This document shows positions 36,764 through 46,133 of a stretch of 64,000 nt of DNA, piece by piece. The position numbers were made by a program, and so were the translations under genes. The notes under the pieces were generated by a model, which made no database searches, had not been told where the DNA came from, and saw only the letters and a program-made list of their open reading frames with translations. Where the stretch lies: NCBI GenBank assembly GCA_902562835.1, contig CACEUX010000005.1, forward strand, positions 1 to 64,000. The letters are read 5' to 3'. Origin of the DNA: an uncultured Fidelibacterota bacterium. Its GTDB lineage: Bacteria; Fidelibacterota; Marinisomatia; Marinisomatales; UBA1611. Every line of letters starts with the position of its first letter. Position 1 is the first letter of the stretch.

Positions 36764-37936
36764 ATGAAATTATTTGGACCTGACTTTTTTAATATAACTG
36801 AATTATTAACAGAAGAAGAGCTTATGATTCAGCGCACAGCCTATGATTTTGTACAGGCTGAATTTATGCCTCTTATTCATGAACATTATGAGAAGGGCAC
36901 TTTCCCCATCGAGATAGCTACCAAGCTAGGTGAACTAGGTTTTATGGGATCATCTTTGCCAGAAAAGTCTGGTGGTTCTGGTGTAAGTAATGTAGCCTAT
37001 GGTCTTATTCTTCATGAACTTGAAAGAGGGGACTCTGGTCTAAGATCACTTGCAAGTGTGCAGGGAGCTCTTGTAATGTATCCTATACATGCTTACGGAT
37101 CAGAGGAACAAAAATCAAGGTGGCTACCTGGCCTTGGTGCTGGTACTAAAATAGGATGCTTTGGACTGACTGAACCTAATTTTGGTTCTAATCCAGGAGG
37201 CATGGCAACACGCTGTAAAAGAGATGGTGATGATTGGATCTTAAATGGTAATAAAATGTGGATCACTAATGGCTCTCTAGCAGATGTTTCTGTTGTATGG
37301 GCAAGGGATGATGAAGGAATAATAAGAGGTTTCTTACTTGAAAAAGGGATGGAAGGTTTTACTTCAAGCGATATTCATGGAAAATTAAGCTTAAGAGCAT
37401 CAATTACATCAGAGCTTTCCATGTCCGATGTTCGTGTTCCAGATTCATCTAGGTTGCCAAATATTAAAGGTTTAAAAGGGCCTCTTGGATGTTTAACTCA
37501 GGCCCGGTATGGCATTGCCTGGGGCATGATAGGAGCAGCAGTCGATTGTTATAATACAGCCTTAGATTATTCAAAAGAACGTAAACAATTTTCTAAGCCT
37601 ATTGCTGGTTATCAATTAACCCAAGCAAAGTTTGCTGAAATGATAACACGTATTACCGAAGCCCAACTTATGGTCTATCGATTGGGACGTTTAAAAGATG
37701 AGGGGACAATGAATTTCCAACAGGTCTCAATGGCAAAAAGAAATAATTGTGCGATGGCAAGGGACATTGCAAAGATGGCCAGAGAAATATTAGGCGCGAA
37801 TGGTGTCACGGAAGATTATTCACCTATTAGACATATGGCAAACATTGAATCTGTATTTACTTATGAAGGCACACATGAAATGCACACGTTGATATTAGGT
37901 CAAGATGTAACAGGAATTGCAGCATTTGATTCTTAG
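36764..37936 (+). CDS. gcdH: Acyl-CoA dehydrogenase, glutaryl-CoA dehydrogenase-like
   Basis: 390 residues. GCFGLTEPNFGSNPGGMATRC is the FAD/substrate motif, KMWITNGSLADVSVVWARD follows, and the catalytic base Glu is in FTYEGTHEMHTLILG. The last motif and the EPNFGSNP sequence are closer to glutaryl-CoA dehydrogenase than to short-chain enzymes. It would oxidise glutaryl-CoA, a lysine or aromatic breakdown product, and pass electrons to ETF, whose genes lie at 58239. It is divergent from ribD. Confidence 0.85.
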   Translation: MKLFGPDFFNITELLTEEELMIQRTAYDFVQAEFMPLIHEHYEKGTFPIEIATKLGELGFMGSSLPEKSGGSGVSNVAYGLILHELERGDSGLRSLASVQGALVMYPIHAYGSEEQKSRWLPGLGAGTKIGCFGLTEPNFGSNPGGMATRCKRDGDDWILNGNKMWITNGSLADVSVVWARDDEGIIRGFLLEKGMEGFTSSDIHGKLSLRASITSELSMSDVRVPDSSRLPNIKGLKGPLGCLTQARYGIAWGMIGAAVDCYNTALDYSKERKQFSKPIAGYQLTQAKFAEMITRITEAQLMVYRLGRLKDEGTMNFQQVSMAKRNNCAMARDIAKMAREILGANGVTEDYSPIRHMANIESVFTYEGTHEMHTLILGQDVTGIAAFDS

Positions 37937-37969
37937 ATCTATTTTTTAATATAAAGTAATCTTTTATAA

Positions 37970-39133
37970 ATGTTTTTTTTAGTAGCCTTAATTATCTTAT
38001 GGATTATGCATGGTTATGTTGCATGGCGGGTAATTCCCACGCTTGGCTTGAATACTTCTTATTCCCTATTGGCTTATATCACCATCTTTTTCCTAAGTCT
38101 TCTACCATTAATTCCTATTTTACTTAGAGTCATCGGAAATGAAGCAAAGTTCATTGACAAACTTTCTCTTCTTGGATATACAAGTTTGGGCTTTTTCACA
38201 CTTTCCTTTCTTATTTTTGTAGCTAAAGATATTTTCATACAGTTTATATCGATTATTGATAGCTTAATAAATACGCAGGAGGTGATGGATAACTCAAAAA
38301 GAGATTTCTTGAAAAAGTCCTTAGCCGTAAGCACTCTGGGCATTACCGGGACTGCGAGTGCATATGGATTTTACTCGGCTAGAAATGGTCCTAGAATTCT
38401 GAAACAGGACATATTTTTAGAATCCTTACCAGATGAATATGAAAATTTTACCATTGCTCAGATCTCAGACCTGCATGTAGGGCCCACAATAAAAAGGCCT
38501 TATGTTGAAGGAGTGCTAAACAAGATTAGCCAAATAAATCCAGATCTTATTGCTGTAACAGGCGATCTTGTAGATGGCTCTGTTGAGCATCTTCAATCGG
38601 ACCTTGAACCACTCAAAGATATGATCGCTGATCATGGTACATATTTTGTGACAGGAAACCACGAATACTATAGTGGCGTTGATCGGTGGCTTAATGAGAC
38701 CGATAGACTGGGTATGATCAACCTGATCAATGACAATAAGATCATTTCTAAGCAAGGTCAGAAAATTGCCATTGCAGGTATCACAGATTATAAGGCGCAC
38801 CATATAAAACCTGCCCATAGATCAAATCCAAAAAAAGCACTTGAATCAGTTCCAAATAATATGACGAAGATCATGTTGGCTCATCAACCGAATAGTATTC
38901 ATGGTGTACATGATGCTGGTGTAGATCTTCAGATATCTGGCCATACTCATGGTGGCCAATTTTGGCCACTTACCTACCCAACTAAGCTTGCGAATGCCTA
39001 CCTTGCGGGGCATTACGACCATTTTGGTACACAGATATATGTTAATCGCGGTACAGGGTATTGGGGACCGCCATTACGTCTAGGCGTGCCATCTGAGATC
39101 ACTCTTTTTCGTCTCAAGAAGAAAGTGCTTTAA
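37970..39133 (+). CDS. Membrane-anchored metallophosphoesterase (YkuE-like)
   Basis: 387 residues. Three or four N-terminal membrane helices (1-95) precede a Tat-like stretch NSKRDFLKKSLAVSTLGITG (about 109-128) and then the phosphoesterase domain (about 150-387). Metal motifs are QISDLHVG, TGDLVDG, GNHEYY and SGHTHGGQ. The active domain probably faces the periplasm. Substrates of such enzymes include UDP-sugars, phospholipids or phosphodiesters; none is indicated here. Confidence 0.88.
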   Translation: MFFLVALIILWIMHGYVAWRVIPTLGLNTSYSLLAYITIFFLSLLPLIPILLRVIGNEAKFIDKLSLLGYTSLGFFTLSFLIFVAKDIFIQFISIIDSLINTQEVMDNSKRDFLKKSLAVSTLGITGTASAYGFYSARNGPRILKQDIFLESLPDEYENFTIAQISDLHVGPTIKRPYVEGVLNKISQINPDLIAVTGDLVDGSVEHLQSDLEPLKDMIADHGTYFVTGNHEYYSGVDRWLNETDRLGMINLINDNKIISKQGQKIAIAGITDYKAHHIKPAHRSNPKKALESVPNNMTKIMLAHQPNSIHGVHDAGVDLQISGHTHGGQFWPLTYPTKLANAYLAGHYDHFGTQIYVNRGTGYWGPPLRLGVPSEITLFRLKKKVL

Positions 39134-39225
39134 TAATATTATAGATAAAACATGCATATAATCATTCCAATAGAAACTCATTTCTAATACTATCCATTTA
39201 AAATAATTTTCTAGATAGGTAACAA

Positions 39226-39294
39226 ATTAAAAGACGTAAATTTTTAATGGCAGGACTTGCTGGTACTGGATCTACTAAGGTATTTGCAAAATAA
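39226..39294 (+). pseudogene. Detached twin-arginine signal peptide of the glycosylasparaginase
   Basis: In the same frame as the next gene, codons 39229-39291 encode KRRKFLMAGLAGTGSTKVFA-like sequence, a textbook Tat signal with AxA-type end. It has no ATG before the Arg pair (an ATT at 39226 is the only near-start, and an in-frame TAA precedes it at 39220) and is cut from the enzyme by a TAA at 39292. The enzyme frame then restarts at ATG 39298. This looks like decay of an export signal, or a sequence error. Confidence 0.6.
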
Positions 39295-39297
39295 AAA

Positions 39298-40176
39298 ATG
39301 CTAAGAAAAAACAAAAATAATCCCATAATACTTTCCACTTGGAATTTTGGATTACCTGCAAATGAAGTTGCCATTAAAGCTCTGTCAGACGGTGGCAATG
39401 CAATGGATGCTGCAGAAGCAGGGGCTAGGCATGCTGAATCAGATGAGGAAAATAATTCGGTTGGCTATGGAGGACTTCCAGACGAAAATGGTAATGTCAC
39501 TCTGGATGCTTGCGTAATGGATTCAAATGGAAATTCAGGCTCTGTTGCTTTTATTCAAAATATAAAGCATCCCGTATCTGTTGCGAGAAAGGTAATGGAA
39601 GAAACAAAGCATGTTATGCTTGTTGGGGAAGGAGCGAGAAAATTTGCTGTATCAAAAGGTTTTAAAGAAATTGACCTTCTAACCGCCAAATCAAAAAAAG
39701 AGTGGAAGAAATGGTTAAAAGAACGCAGAGAAATGACTCCGCATGAAACACATGACACAATATCTGTTTTAGTTCAAGACAAAAATGGTGATCTCGCTGG
39801 AGCCTGCACAACAAGTGGCTGGGCCTATAAAATGCATGGAAGAGTTGGCGATAGCCCGATTATTGGTGCAGGTTTATTTGTAGATAATGAAGTTGGTAGC
39901 GCTGCGGCCACTGGTCTCGGCGAGGAAGTTATAAAGACAACAGGAAGTTTTCTTGTGGTTGAATTAATGCGTCAAGGTTATAGTCCAAATGAAGCTTGCT
40001 CTGAGGCATTGAATAGAGTTATCAAAGCACATAATGGTAATCCAGACTTTCAGATTGGATATATTGCGCTTAGAAAAGATGGGAAAGCTGGAGCTGCTTG
40101 TCTAAAATGGTCTTTTGACTATGCTCTTGCCAAAAATGGTGTAAATAAGCTTCACAATGTAAATGGGATGTTATAA
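39298..40176 (+). CDS. N4-(beta-N-acetylglucosaminyl)-L-asparaginase (Ntn hydrolase)
   Basis: 292 residues. The precursor cleaves itself before Thr154 in THETHDTISVLVQ-like PHETHDTISV, freeing the nucleophile Thr. Downstream GACTTSGWAYKMHGRVGDSPIIGAGLF and AAATGLGEEVIKT form the substrate site. It releases asparagine-linked GlcNAc from glycoproteins. Family members are usually exported by Tat; here the signal is separated by a stop codon, so the product from ATG 39298 would stay in the cytoplasm. Confidence 0.9.
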   Translation: MLRKNKNNPIILSTWNFGLPANEVAIKALSDGGNAMDAAEAGARHAESDEENNSVGYGGLPDENGNVTLDACVMDSNGNSGSVAFIQNIKHPVSVARKVMEETKHVMLVGEGARKFAVSKGFKEIDLLTAKSKKEWKKWLKERREMTPHETHDTISVLVQDKNGDLAGACTTSGWAYKMHGRVGDSPIIGAGLFVDNEVGSAAATGLGEEVIKTTGSFLVVELMRQGYSPNEACSEALNRVIKAHNGNPDFQIGYIALRKDGKAGAACLKWSFDYALAKNGVNKLHNVNGML

Positions 40177-40196
40177 AATCTAGGATTAGTTCAAAT

Positions 40197-41030
40197 CTAG
40201 TCCATCAATGCTAGATTATTTTGTGGAATCATATTTTTTTGATTTATCAAATCAACTATAGTATCCCATAGTTCTATCCTATGTTGGATACATTCCTTTG
40301 CAACGATCAATGCCTCATCCCACTTTTTAATATCTTTTCCACATAATTCATCCATCATTTGTAAGGCTAGAGGACCGTGAAGGTCTCCATCAATTTCAAT
40401 ATGTCTTTTTAGATAATATTTTAACTTATTAAAGTGAATTGCTTTTGGATCTATTTCATCTAACATCTTAATGAACATATCAGGTATGATATCTTCACGA
40501 CCAAAAGTGAATGCAGAGCCAATAGAGTGTGATTTTTTTGAATTAATAATACTAAATGTAAATTGTACAAAGTTTTTAACTCTTTCATCAATATTGATCT
40601 CACTTAGGGTATGATCAATATTTTTCCCATTTTGTATCATATCTAAAAGTCTATATATATGTTTTCTATCAGCACCTATCTGTTCCATCGCATCCAAATA
40701 CATTTCAAAATGACTTTTTGGTTCTCCTAGTTCATTGATATCACTTTCTTCTCCATAGACTATCTCATTAATAAAGCGAGCAATTAAAGGGCTATCATTG
40801 GGGGTCCAGGGTATAGTTATATTTGTTAATTGGATCTGTAATGATTTTAATATTGACATGAAGTCCCAAACAGCAAAGACGTGAACTTCCATAAAAGTCT
40901 GCACATCATTTATTGATTTTAGTGTTTGATAAACTTTGTGGGAGTTTAAATTTTCTTTATAAACACTCAATTCACTATCAATATCAATATACGATGTGGT
41001 ATGTTTATCTAGCTTTTTAATAGGATGCAT
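40197..41030 (-). CDS. DUF3050 family protein
   Basis: 277 residues, mostly helical. QTFMEVHVFAVWDFMSILKSLQ, WTPNDSPLIARFINEIVYGEES and the His-rich KYYLKRHIEIDGDLHGPLAL match DUF3050, a heme-oxygenase-like helical fold in which the His and Glu residues could bind metal. Function is unknown. It is convergent with the glycosylasparaginase gene (20 bp apart). Confidence 0.85.
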   Translation of the reverse strand: MHPIKKLDKHTTSYIDIDSELSVYKENLNSHKVYQTLKSINDVQTFMEVHVFAVWDFMSILKSLQIQLTNITIPWTPNDSPLIARFINEIVYGEESDINELGEPKSHFEMYLDAMEQIGADRKHIYRLLDMIQNGKNIDHTLSEINIDERVKNFVQFTFSIINSKKSHSIGSAFTFGREDIIPDMFIKMLDEIDPKAIHFNKLKYYLKRHIEIDGDLHGPLALQMMDELCGKDIKKWDEALIVAKECIQHRIELWDTIVDLINQKNMIPQNNLALMD

Positions 41031-41086
41031 ATGCTAATTCTGTAATTGTATTTATTTTGTAATTTAATTTAAAGATAAGAACAATT

Positions 41087-42463
41087 TTACCAGTCCAAAA
41101 TTAAATTTGATAATAATAGTAAGTCAAAAACATCAATATGTGTATCAAGATTAATATCAGCCCTATCAAGTTGGCCATTATCTAAGATCTCATTACTTAA
41201 TATATAATCTAAGATCTCTAACATATCATATATTGAAAGGACGCCATCTTGATCTACATCACCAGGGAGACTCCGGTATTCATCTACAACTTTTATAACT
41301 TCTCTTAGTGTGATTGCTACAGCTTGCTGAGCAGTATCCCAATCAATTAGGCCTCCAACATGCACATGCCCTGCAACTATACATGGTATGTTTGCAGAGT
41401 CCATTTTTGCCTTATGCCAAACTCCATGATATCCCATGAACTCAGATAAATATGCCCCAGCGCCCTGTGTATAATCAATGTATGGAGTAAGCCCTAATCC
41501 TGAAGATGCTATTTGTGAAACAATGCTATCCATCGGGAGGCTAGAATATCTTCTAGTGTTTATTGGTAAAGAGGAGTCAGGAGGTGCTGGAGTAGGATAA
41601 AATGGCTCTGTAAAGTCAGCCGTCCAATAGAAATAGTTAAAATATTGCCACTCTAACTCCCAGCTATAATCAATATATCCTCTACTGAATGTGATAATCG
41701 CAATAGGGTTTATACTATCAATAATATTCCACCAATCTTCTGATGTATCTTGGTAATCGACCTCAAGATCTCCGTATCCTTGACCGCAGGATTCGCAATC
41801 AGGGTCAGTAAAAATTGGGAAATATGATACAATATCATAACCTCTATTTTCCCAGTTGCCCCCGATCCAACCATTAGGATTTAGTAAATGATTTTGACTA
41901 AATGACCTTATTCCTTCATTTGATGGGGGCCAGTAACCAGTCAACAATATTTTATTATTTGGCTCTCTATTAATACTTTTCTGTTTACTCATTGAATTGG
42001 ATGAACTCATTTTCTTTGGATGAATAATATAGCCCAAAGGATTCTTTGGTTTGATATTCTTTGAAATAGATAATTCCACAACAATATTTTTTGTTTTCAT
42101 TCGTCCAGTTAAAATAAAATCATTGTTAGAAAAACTATCTTTAGTGTATGGGCCAACCCATCCATTATTTTGAATATCAATGAAATAAAGTGTTGAACTC
42201 TTGTGAAAAGTGGAATCAAATATTTTAAAATGAATAGGGTCATCTTTTTCAAGTATGATTTCAAAGTAGTATAAGTGCTGATTGCCTTCTATGATAGGGT
42301 TGATCTCATCAAAAAAATGATTCTTTAAACCTTCTTGTATTCGAATGGCTGATCTTTTAATGGGTTGATTTACTTCTATTTCAAAATAACGAGGCATACC
42401 ATAGGGTAATTCTTGAGCTTTTATTATGCCTAATAAATAAAGAATAAAAATATTTCGTCTCAT
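41087..42463 (-). CDS. Secreted pyroglutamyl-peptidase-like protein with dockerin-like C-terminus
   Basis: 458 residues. A signal peptide (1-16) leads to a beta-rich N-domain (20-135). The region 170-390 resembles peptidase C15: ILLTGYWPPSNEG matches the LTGFGPF opening, TQGAGAYLSEFMGYHGVWH the Cys motif and AGHVHVG the His motif. The nucleophile position is Ser340 rather than Cys; His368 is kept. The C-terminal 58 residues (GDVDQDGVLSIYD, ADINLDTHIDVFD) form a dockerin-like calcium pair as in the C25 peptidase at 4020. Peptidase activity is uncertain. Confidence 0.75.
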   Translation of the reverse strand: MRRNIFILYLLGIIKAQELPYGMPRYFEIEVNQPIKRSAIRIQEGLKNHFFDEINPIIEGNQHLYYFEIILEKDDPIHFKIFDSTFHKSSTLYFIDIQNNGWVGPYTKDSFSNNDFILTGRMKTKNIVVELSISKNIKPKNPLGYIIHPKKMSSSNSMSKQKSINREPNNKILLTGYWPPSNEGIRSFSQNHLLNPNGWIGGNWENRGYDIVSYFPIFTDPDCESCGQGYGDLEVDYQDTSEDWWNIIDSINPIAIITFSRGYIDYSWELEWQYFNYFYWTADFTEPFYPTPAPPDSSLPINTRRYSSLPMDSIVSQIASSGLGLTPYIDYTQGAGAYLSEFMGYHGVWHKAKMDSANIPCIVAGHVHVGGLIDWDTAQQAVAITLREVIKVVDEYRSLPGDVDQDGVLSIYDMLEILDYILSNEILDNGQLDRADINLDTHIDVFDLLLLSNLILDW

Positions 42464-42471
42464 AAATAAAC

Positions 42472-43230
42472 TTATTTTAATATGATTGATTGAAATGATC
42501 GAGTTTCATTTTCAATATCTATTAATGCATGACCTTTCTCGTTTAGTCCCTTAAATATACCAGTATGATCGGCGTCATTATGTTTGAAGGTCACTTTGTT
42601 ACCTAAATGTGAGCAATAATTTTCCCATGCTGGGATACTAGAGTTTAGATCTTCGAATAAATTTTCGAGGAATGTTGTTATAATAGCACAGACCAATTCT
42701 CTTTGGTTAGAGTGCCCTGCTTCAATAGATAGGGACGTAGAAGAACTCATGATCTCTTCTGGAAAATCATTTCTTTTTTCATTGATATTAATGCCGATAC
42801 CTATTACCATTTTTTGCACAATACTCTTTGACACCTTACTTTCACAAAGGATGCCTCCACATTTTTTACCATCAATTAAAATATCATTAGGCCATTTCAA
42901 TTGTGGAACAACACCTCTATTTTCAAGTGCTCTAGCAACAGCAACACCTGTAGCAATTGGTATCAGTTCAGCGTCTTCGATTGATATAGGTTCAGTAATC
43001 AGTAACGACATAGCTAACCCCTTGCTAGGGCTCATAAACCATGAATTATTGCCTCTACCTTTTCCTTTATATTGGTTATCAGTTATAACGATCGTACCAT
43101 TACTAGCGTAATCCTCTTCGATCAGTTCCCAGGATTCTAAATTAGTTGATTCTAATTGTTGATAGTATTCAATCTGTTTTCCAAATTGATTCGTCCTAAG
43201 GTTTGTTTGAATAAGATTTGTAAATATCAT
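42472..43230 (-). CDS. birA: Biotin--[acetyl-CoA-carboxylase] ligase
   Basis: 252 residues, the group I form without a DNA-binding domain. QLESTNLESWELIEE, the biotinyl-AMP loop NQYKGKGRGNNSW, LKWPNDILIDGKKCGGILCES and VIGIGININ are the catalytic motifs, and a small SH3-like domain closes the protein. It biotinylates acyl-CoA carboxylases. It is 2 bp after the PAP2-like gene. Confidence 0.92.
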   Translation of the reverse strand: MIFTNLIQTNLRTNQFGKQIEYYQQLESTNLESWELIEEDYASNGTIVITDNQYKGKGRGNNSWFMSPSKGLAMSLLITEPISIEDAELIPIATGVAVARALENRGVVPQLKWPNDILIDGKKCGGILCESKVSKSIVQKMVIGIGININEKRNDFPEEIMSSSTSLSIEAGHSNQRELVCAIITTFLENLFEDLNSSIPAWENYCSHLGNKVTFKHNDADHTGIFKGLNEKGHALIDIENETRSFQSIILK

Positions 43231-43232
43231 GT

Positions 43233-43838
43233 TTAGAGGAAAAGTAATTTTAATTCAATATAAGCCAGTCCCATAGCAAGTACTGTACCTGTTATTACCT
43301 GAGCTGGTGTATGAGCTCTTAGTAAAATCCGTGCTAAACCAACTAGAATTACTATAGCTCCCATTAAAATAGGATATTGAAAACCTGAGAACCAAAGTGC
43401 GATAATTGGACCACCAATACCTACCATATGGATTGATATTTTCCAGTATCTGGTAATGCGCCATACAACAGCAGTATTAATTGCATAACAGAACATGAGT
43501 CCTTTTACAATTAGTGATGCTCCAAGATATTCTAAAAAGATAAAACCAACCGCATTATACATTGCAGCGATAACAAGGAGTTCTATTCTTTGCTCGCGTA
43601 ATGGTGCATCAAATGCAGATAGTTTTCCTATTTTTCTATAGTATAATATGGTTAATAGAGGAAGAATATTTGTGAATAAAATGGAAACAGAAAAAATTAA
43701 ATTTTTTGAAATAAGCGTTTGATCATTATATATAATTAAGCCGAAGGTGAAGGGTGCTACGACCAAAGGATTAATGACCAGAGATATAATTTTGGATAAT
43801 TTTCTCAAAGTGTAGTAATTAGATTTAGTGGTATTCAC
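43233..43838 (-). CDS. PAP2-superfamily-like membrane protein
   Basis: About 201 residues from GTG 43838. The frame is open to ATG 43874, but that start would overlap the mutase gene by 50 bp; the GTG overlaps it by 14 bp. Five or six helices. The segments SIHMVGIGGP and GLARILLRAHTPAQVITG correspond to the PSGH and SRxxxxxHxxxD motifs of PAP2 phosphatases in divergent form, so lipid-phosphate hydrolysis is possible but the first motif of that site is not clear. Confidence 0.7.
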   Translation of the reverse strand: MNTTKSNYYTLRKLSKIISLVINPLVVAPFTFGLIIYNDQTLISKNLIFSVSILFTNILPLLTILYYRKIGKLSAFDAPLREQRIELLVIAAMYNAVGFIFLEYLGASLIVKGLMFCYAINTAVVWRITRYWKISIHMVGIGGPIIALWFSGFQYPILMGAIVILVGLARILLRAHTPAQVITGTVLAMGLAYIELKLLFL

Positions 43839-45312
43839 CAAAAACTTTCCGGAATGTATCTGCAATTTCACCAAGTGTACATTTATTTTTTATGCAATCG
43901 ATCACGAAAGGCATAATATTATCATCATTATTTGAAGCAGAGGCTAAGTCGTTTAGTGAACTTCCAACCTTATTATTATCCCGCTCAGACTTTCGTTTTT
44001 TTAGATCATTTATTTGCTTATTTACTTTTTTCAGATCGATATCAAGCAGATTTTGTTTTGTTTTCTCATGAGTCGCATGAAAATTTACACCTACTATAAA
44101 TCTCTTATTATTTTCAATCTCTTTCTGATATTGGTATGCGCTATTAGTTATTTCATTATCCACAAATCCATTCTCAATAGCTGAAATCGCTCCTCCCATC
44201 GAGTCGACCTTTTCTATTAAAAATGATGCCTCATCAACAAAGTCTTCTGTCATTTTCTCTATAACATAACTTCCACCAAATGGATCAGGGTATTCAGATA
44301 TTCCAGTTTCAGCAAAAATGATCTGTTGGGTCCTTAAGGCTACTTGCGCTGCTTCATCAGATGGTAACGCTAAGGCTTCATCTTTGCTATTCGTATGTAA
44401 TGATTGAGTGCCACCAAGGACAGCAGAAAGGGCTTGGACGGTGGTTCGTACTACATTGTTGTCAATCTGATGGGCAGTAAGAGTGGAACCACCTGTTTGA
44501 GTATGGAACCTACAATACAACGCTTTTTCATTCGTTACTTTAAAGCGTTCTTTCATTATTTTTGCCCATAGTTTCCTTGCGGCTCTGAATTTTGCTATTT
44601 CTTCAAGGAATCCATTATGGGAGTTGAAGAAAAAAGAGAGCCTCGGCCCAAACTTGTTCGGATCAAGACCTTTACTTATAGCTGCCTCTACGTAAGCGAT
44701 AGCATTTGAAAAAGTGAATCCAAGTTCTTGCACGGCAGTGCTACCAGCTTCTCTAATATGATAACCTGAAATTGAAATTGTATTCCAATTTGGAATATTA
44801 TGTTCACAAAATTCCATGACATCTGTAACCAGTCTCATTGATGGCCCAGGTGGATATATGTATGTGCCCCGTGCAGAATACTCTTTCAAAATGTCATTCT
44901 GAACAGTTCCACTTAATTTATTTATTGCAATGCCTTGGTTTTCTGCCGCAACAATATACAAGGCTAATAAAATTGGAGCAGTAGAGTTAATCGTCATAGA
45001 AGTAGATACTTTATCGAGCGGTATTTTATTGAACAGTATTTCCATATCGTCAAGAATAGAAATAGGAACACCAACTTTGCCAACCTCTCCAGAAGACATT
45101 AGATGGTCAGAGTCATATCCTATCTGCGTCGGTAGATCGAAGGCGACGGAAAGCCCAGTAACTCCTTGTTCAATAAGGTCAAGAAATCGCTTATTTGATT
45201 CTTTTGCAGATGTAAACCCAGCATACTGCCGCATTGTCCATGTCTTATTTCTATACATATCTTTGTATAGCCCACGGGTGAAAGGATATTCTCCAGGCAT
45301 CTCTTTTTTCAC
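43825..45312 (-). CDS. Methylmalonyl-CoA mutase-type acyl-CoA mutase, catalytic subunit
   Basis: 495 residues. The TIM-barrel half of a B12-dependent mutase without its cobalamin domain. GEYPFTRGLY, WTMRQYAGFTSAKESN (Tyr that wedges the substrate), SARGTYIYPPGPSMR (Arg where methylmalonyl enzymes bind the carboxylate), SISGYHIREAGSTAVQEL and FHTQTGGSTLTAHQ are conserved. Arg and Tyr favour a carboxylated substrate such as methylmalonyl-CoA over isobutyryl-CoA. The B12-binding small subunit must be elsewhere in the genome. Confidence 0.88.
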   Translation of the reverse strand: MKKEMPGEYPFTRGLYKDMYRNKTWTMRQYAGFTSAKESNKRFLDLIEQGVTGLSVAFDLPTQIGYDSDHLMSSGEVGKVGVPISILDDMEILFNKIPLDKVSTSMTINSTAPILLALYIVAAENQGIAINKLSGTVQNDILKEYSARGTYIYPPGPSMRLVTDVMEFCEHNIPNWNTISISGYHIREAGSTAVQELGFTFSNAIAYVEAAISKGLDPNKFGPRLSFFFNSHNGFLEEIAKFRAARKLWAKIMKERFKVTNEKALYCRFHTQTGGSTLTAHQIDNNVVRTTVQALSAVLGGTQSLHTNSKDEALALPSDEAAQVALRTQQIIFAETGISEYPDPFGGSYVIEKMTEDFVDEASFLIEKVDSMGGAISAIENGFVDNEITNSAYQYQKEIENNKRFIVGVNFHATHEKTKQNLLDIDLKKVNKQINDLKKRKSERDNNKVGSSLNDLASASNNDDNIMPFVIDCIKNKCTLGEIADTFRKVFGEYH

Positions 45313-46028
45313 GATATTTGACGATCCTTTTTTATTTGTTGATATGCATCATTGACAGCTTTGAATTTTTCTTCAGCAAGATTTTGCATTTCTTTTCCTA
45401 AATGGGAAACTTTATCAGGGTGATACTTATTCGCCATTTTTCTAAAAGCACGTTTCAGCTCAGTATCTGATGCTGACTTTGATATCTCAAGGATCCTGTA
45501 AGAGGCCTCTTCGTCTCTGGCAAACATCGCTTTGATCGACTCATAATCATTATTGTTGATATTTAGATAATTTGCTATTGTTTGGATAATATGAACCTCA
45601 TCAGGGTGGACATGACCATCTGAGGCGGAAAGGCCGTATAATATATGTATTAATTCTAATCGGCTCGGATGATCCATGGATCGTTGAATTTGCCTGCAAA
45701 CATCTTTTAAGGGATATTCCTGACTAAGTATATCCTTAAAAACAACCATTAGCTCTTTCGTTTGTTGGACGCCAAATTGTTGTCTTAAAAACTTTTTAAC
45801 GTAATCTAATTCAGACTTTAGTAATTGTCCATCAGCTTTCATTACCTTTGCAAAAAGGACCAATACAGAGATAACAAAATCTCCGTGTCTAGTTTGAGAT
45901 CGTGGTTGACTCCACTGAGAAGATTGATTTTTACTCATAGATGCATAGGTATATCCTAGAATAGCACCTATCGGCCCTGCAAAAACCCATCCTAATCCAC
46001 CCCAGAGAAGCTTTTTATTAAATGACAT
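45309..46028 (-). CDS. DjlA-like co-chaperone (TerB + C-terminal J domain)
   Basis: 239 residues. A glycine-rich hydrophobic N-terminus (LLWGGLGWVFAGPIGAILGY) can anchor it in the membrane. A TerB-like helical domain follows (about 50-165) and the J domain is at the C-terminus (about 172-239) with the HPD tripeptide in NKYHPDKVSHLG. The same order is found in E. coli DjlA. It would recruit DnaK to the membrane. It overlaps the mutase gene by 4 bp. Confidence 0.88.
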   Translation of the reverse strand: MSFNKKLLWGGLGWVFAGPIGAILGYTYASMSKNQSSQWSQPRSQTRHGDFVISVLVLFAKVMKADGQLLKSELDYVKKFLRQQFGVQQTKELMVVFKDILSQEYPLKDVCRQIQRSMDHPSRLELIHILYGLSASDGHVHPDEVHIIQTIANYLNINNNDYESIKAMFARDEEASYRILEISKSASDTELKRAFRKMANKYHPDKVSHLGKEMQNLAEEKFKAVNDAYQQIKKDRQIS

Positions 46029-46133
46029 TAAAAACTGTTACCTTTATAATTATCTAAAATTTATACATGAATTCTTATAAGATTACTATCTACTGATAGT
46101 TTTAGTAGGGGCAACCTTTCCTTATATTCTGAT

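Noticed and set aside
46029-46133. Possible tRNA or small RNA in the intergenic gaps
   Set aside because: None of the gaps (22426-22530, 27609-27820, 46029-46133, 51788-51935) shows a cloverleaf, a GTTCRA-type arm or a convincing independent terminator.
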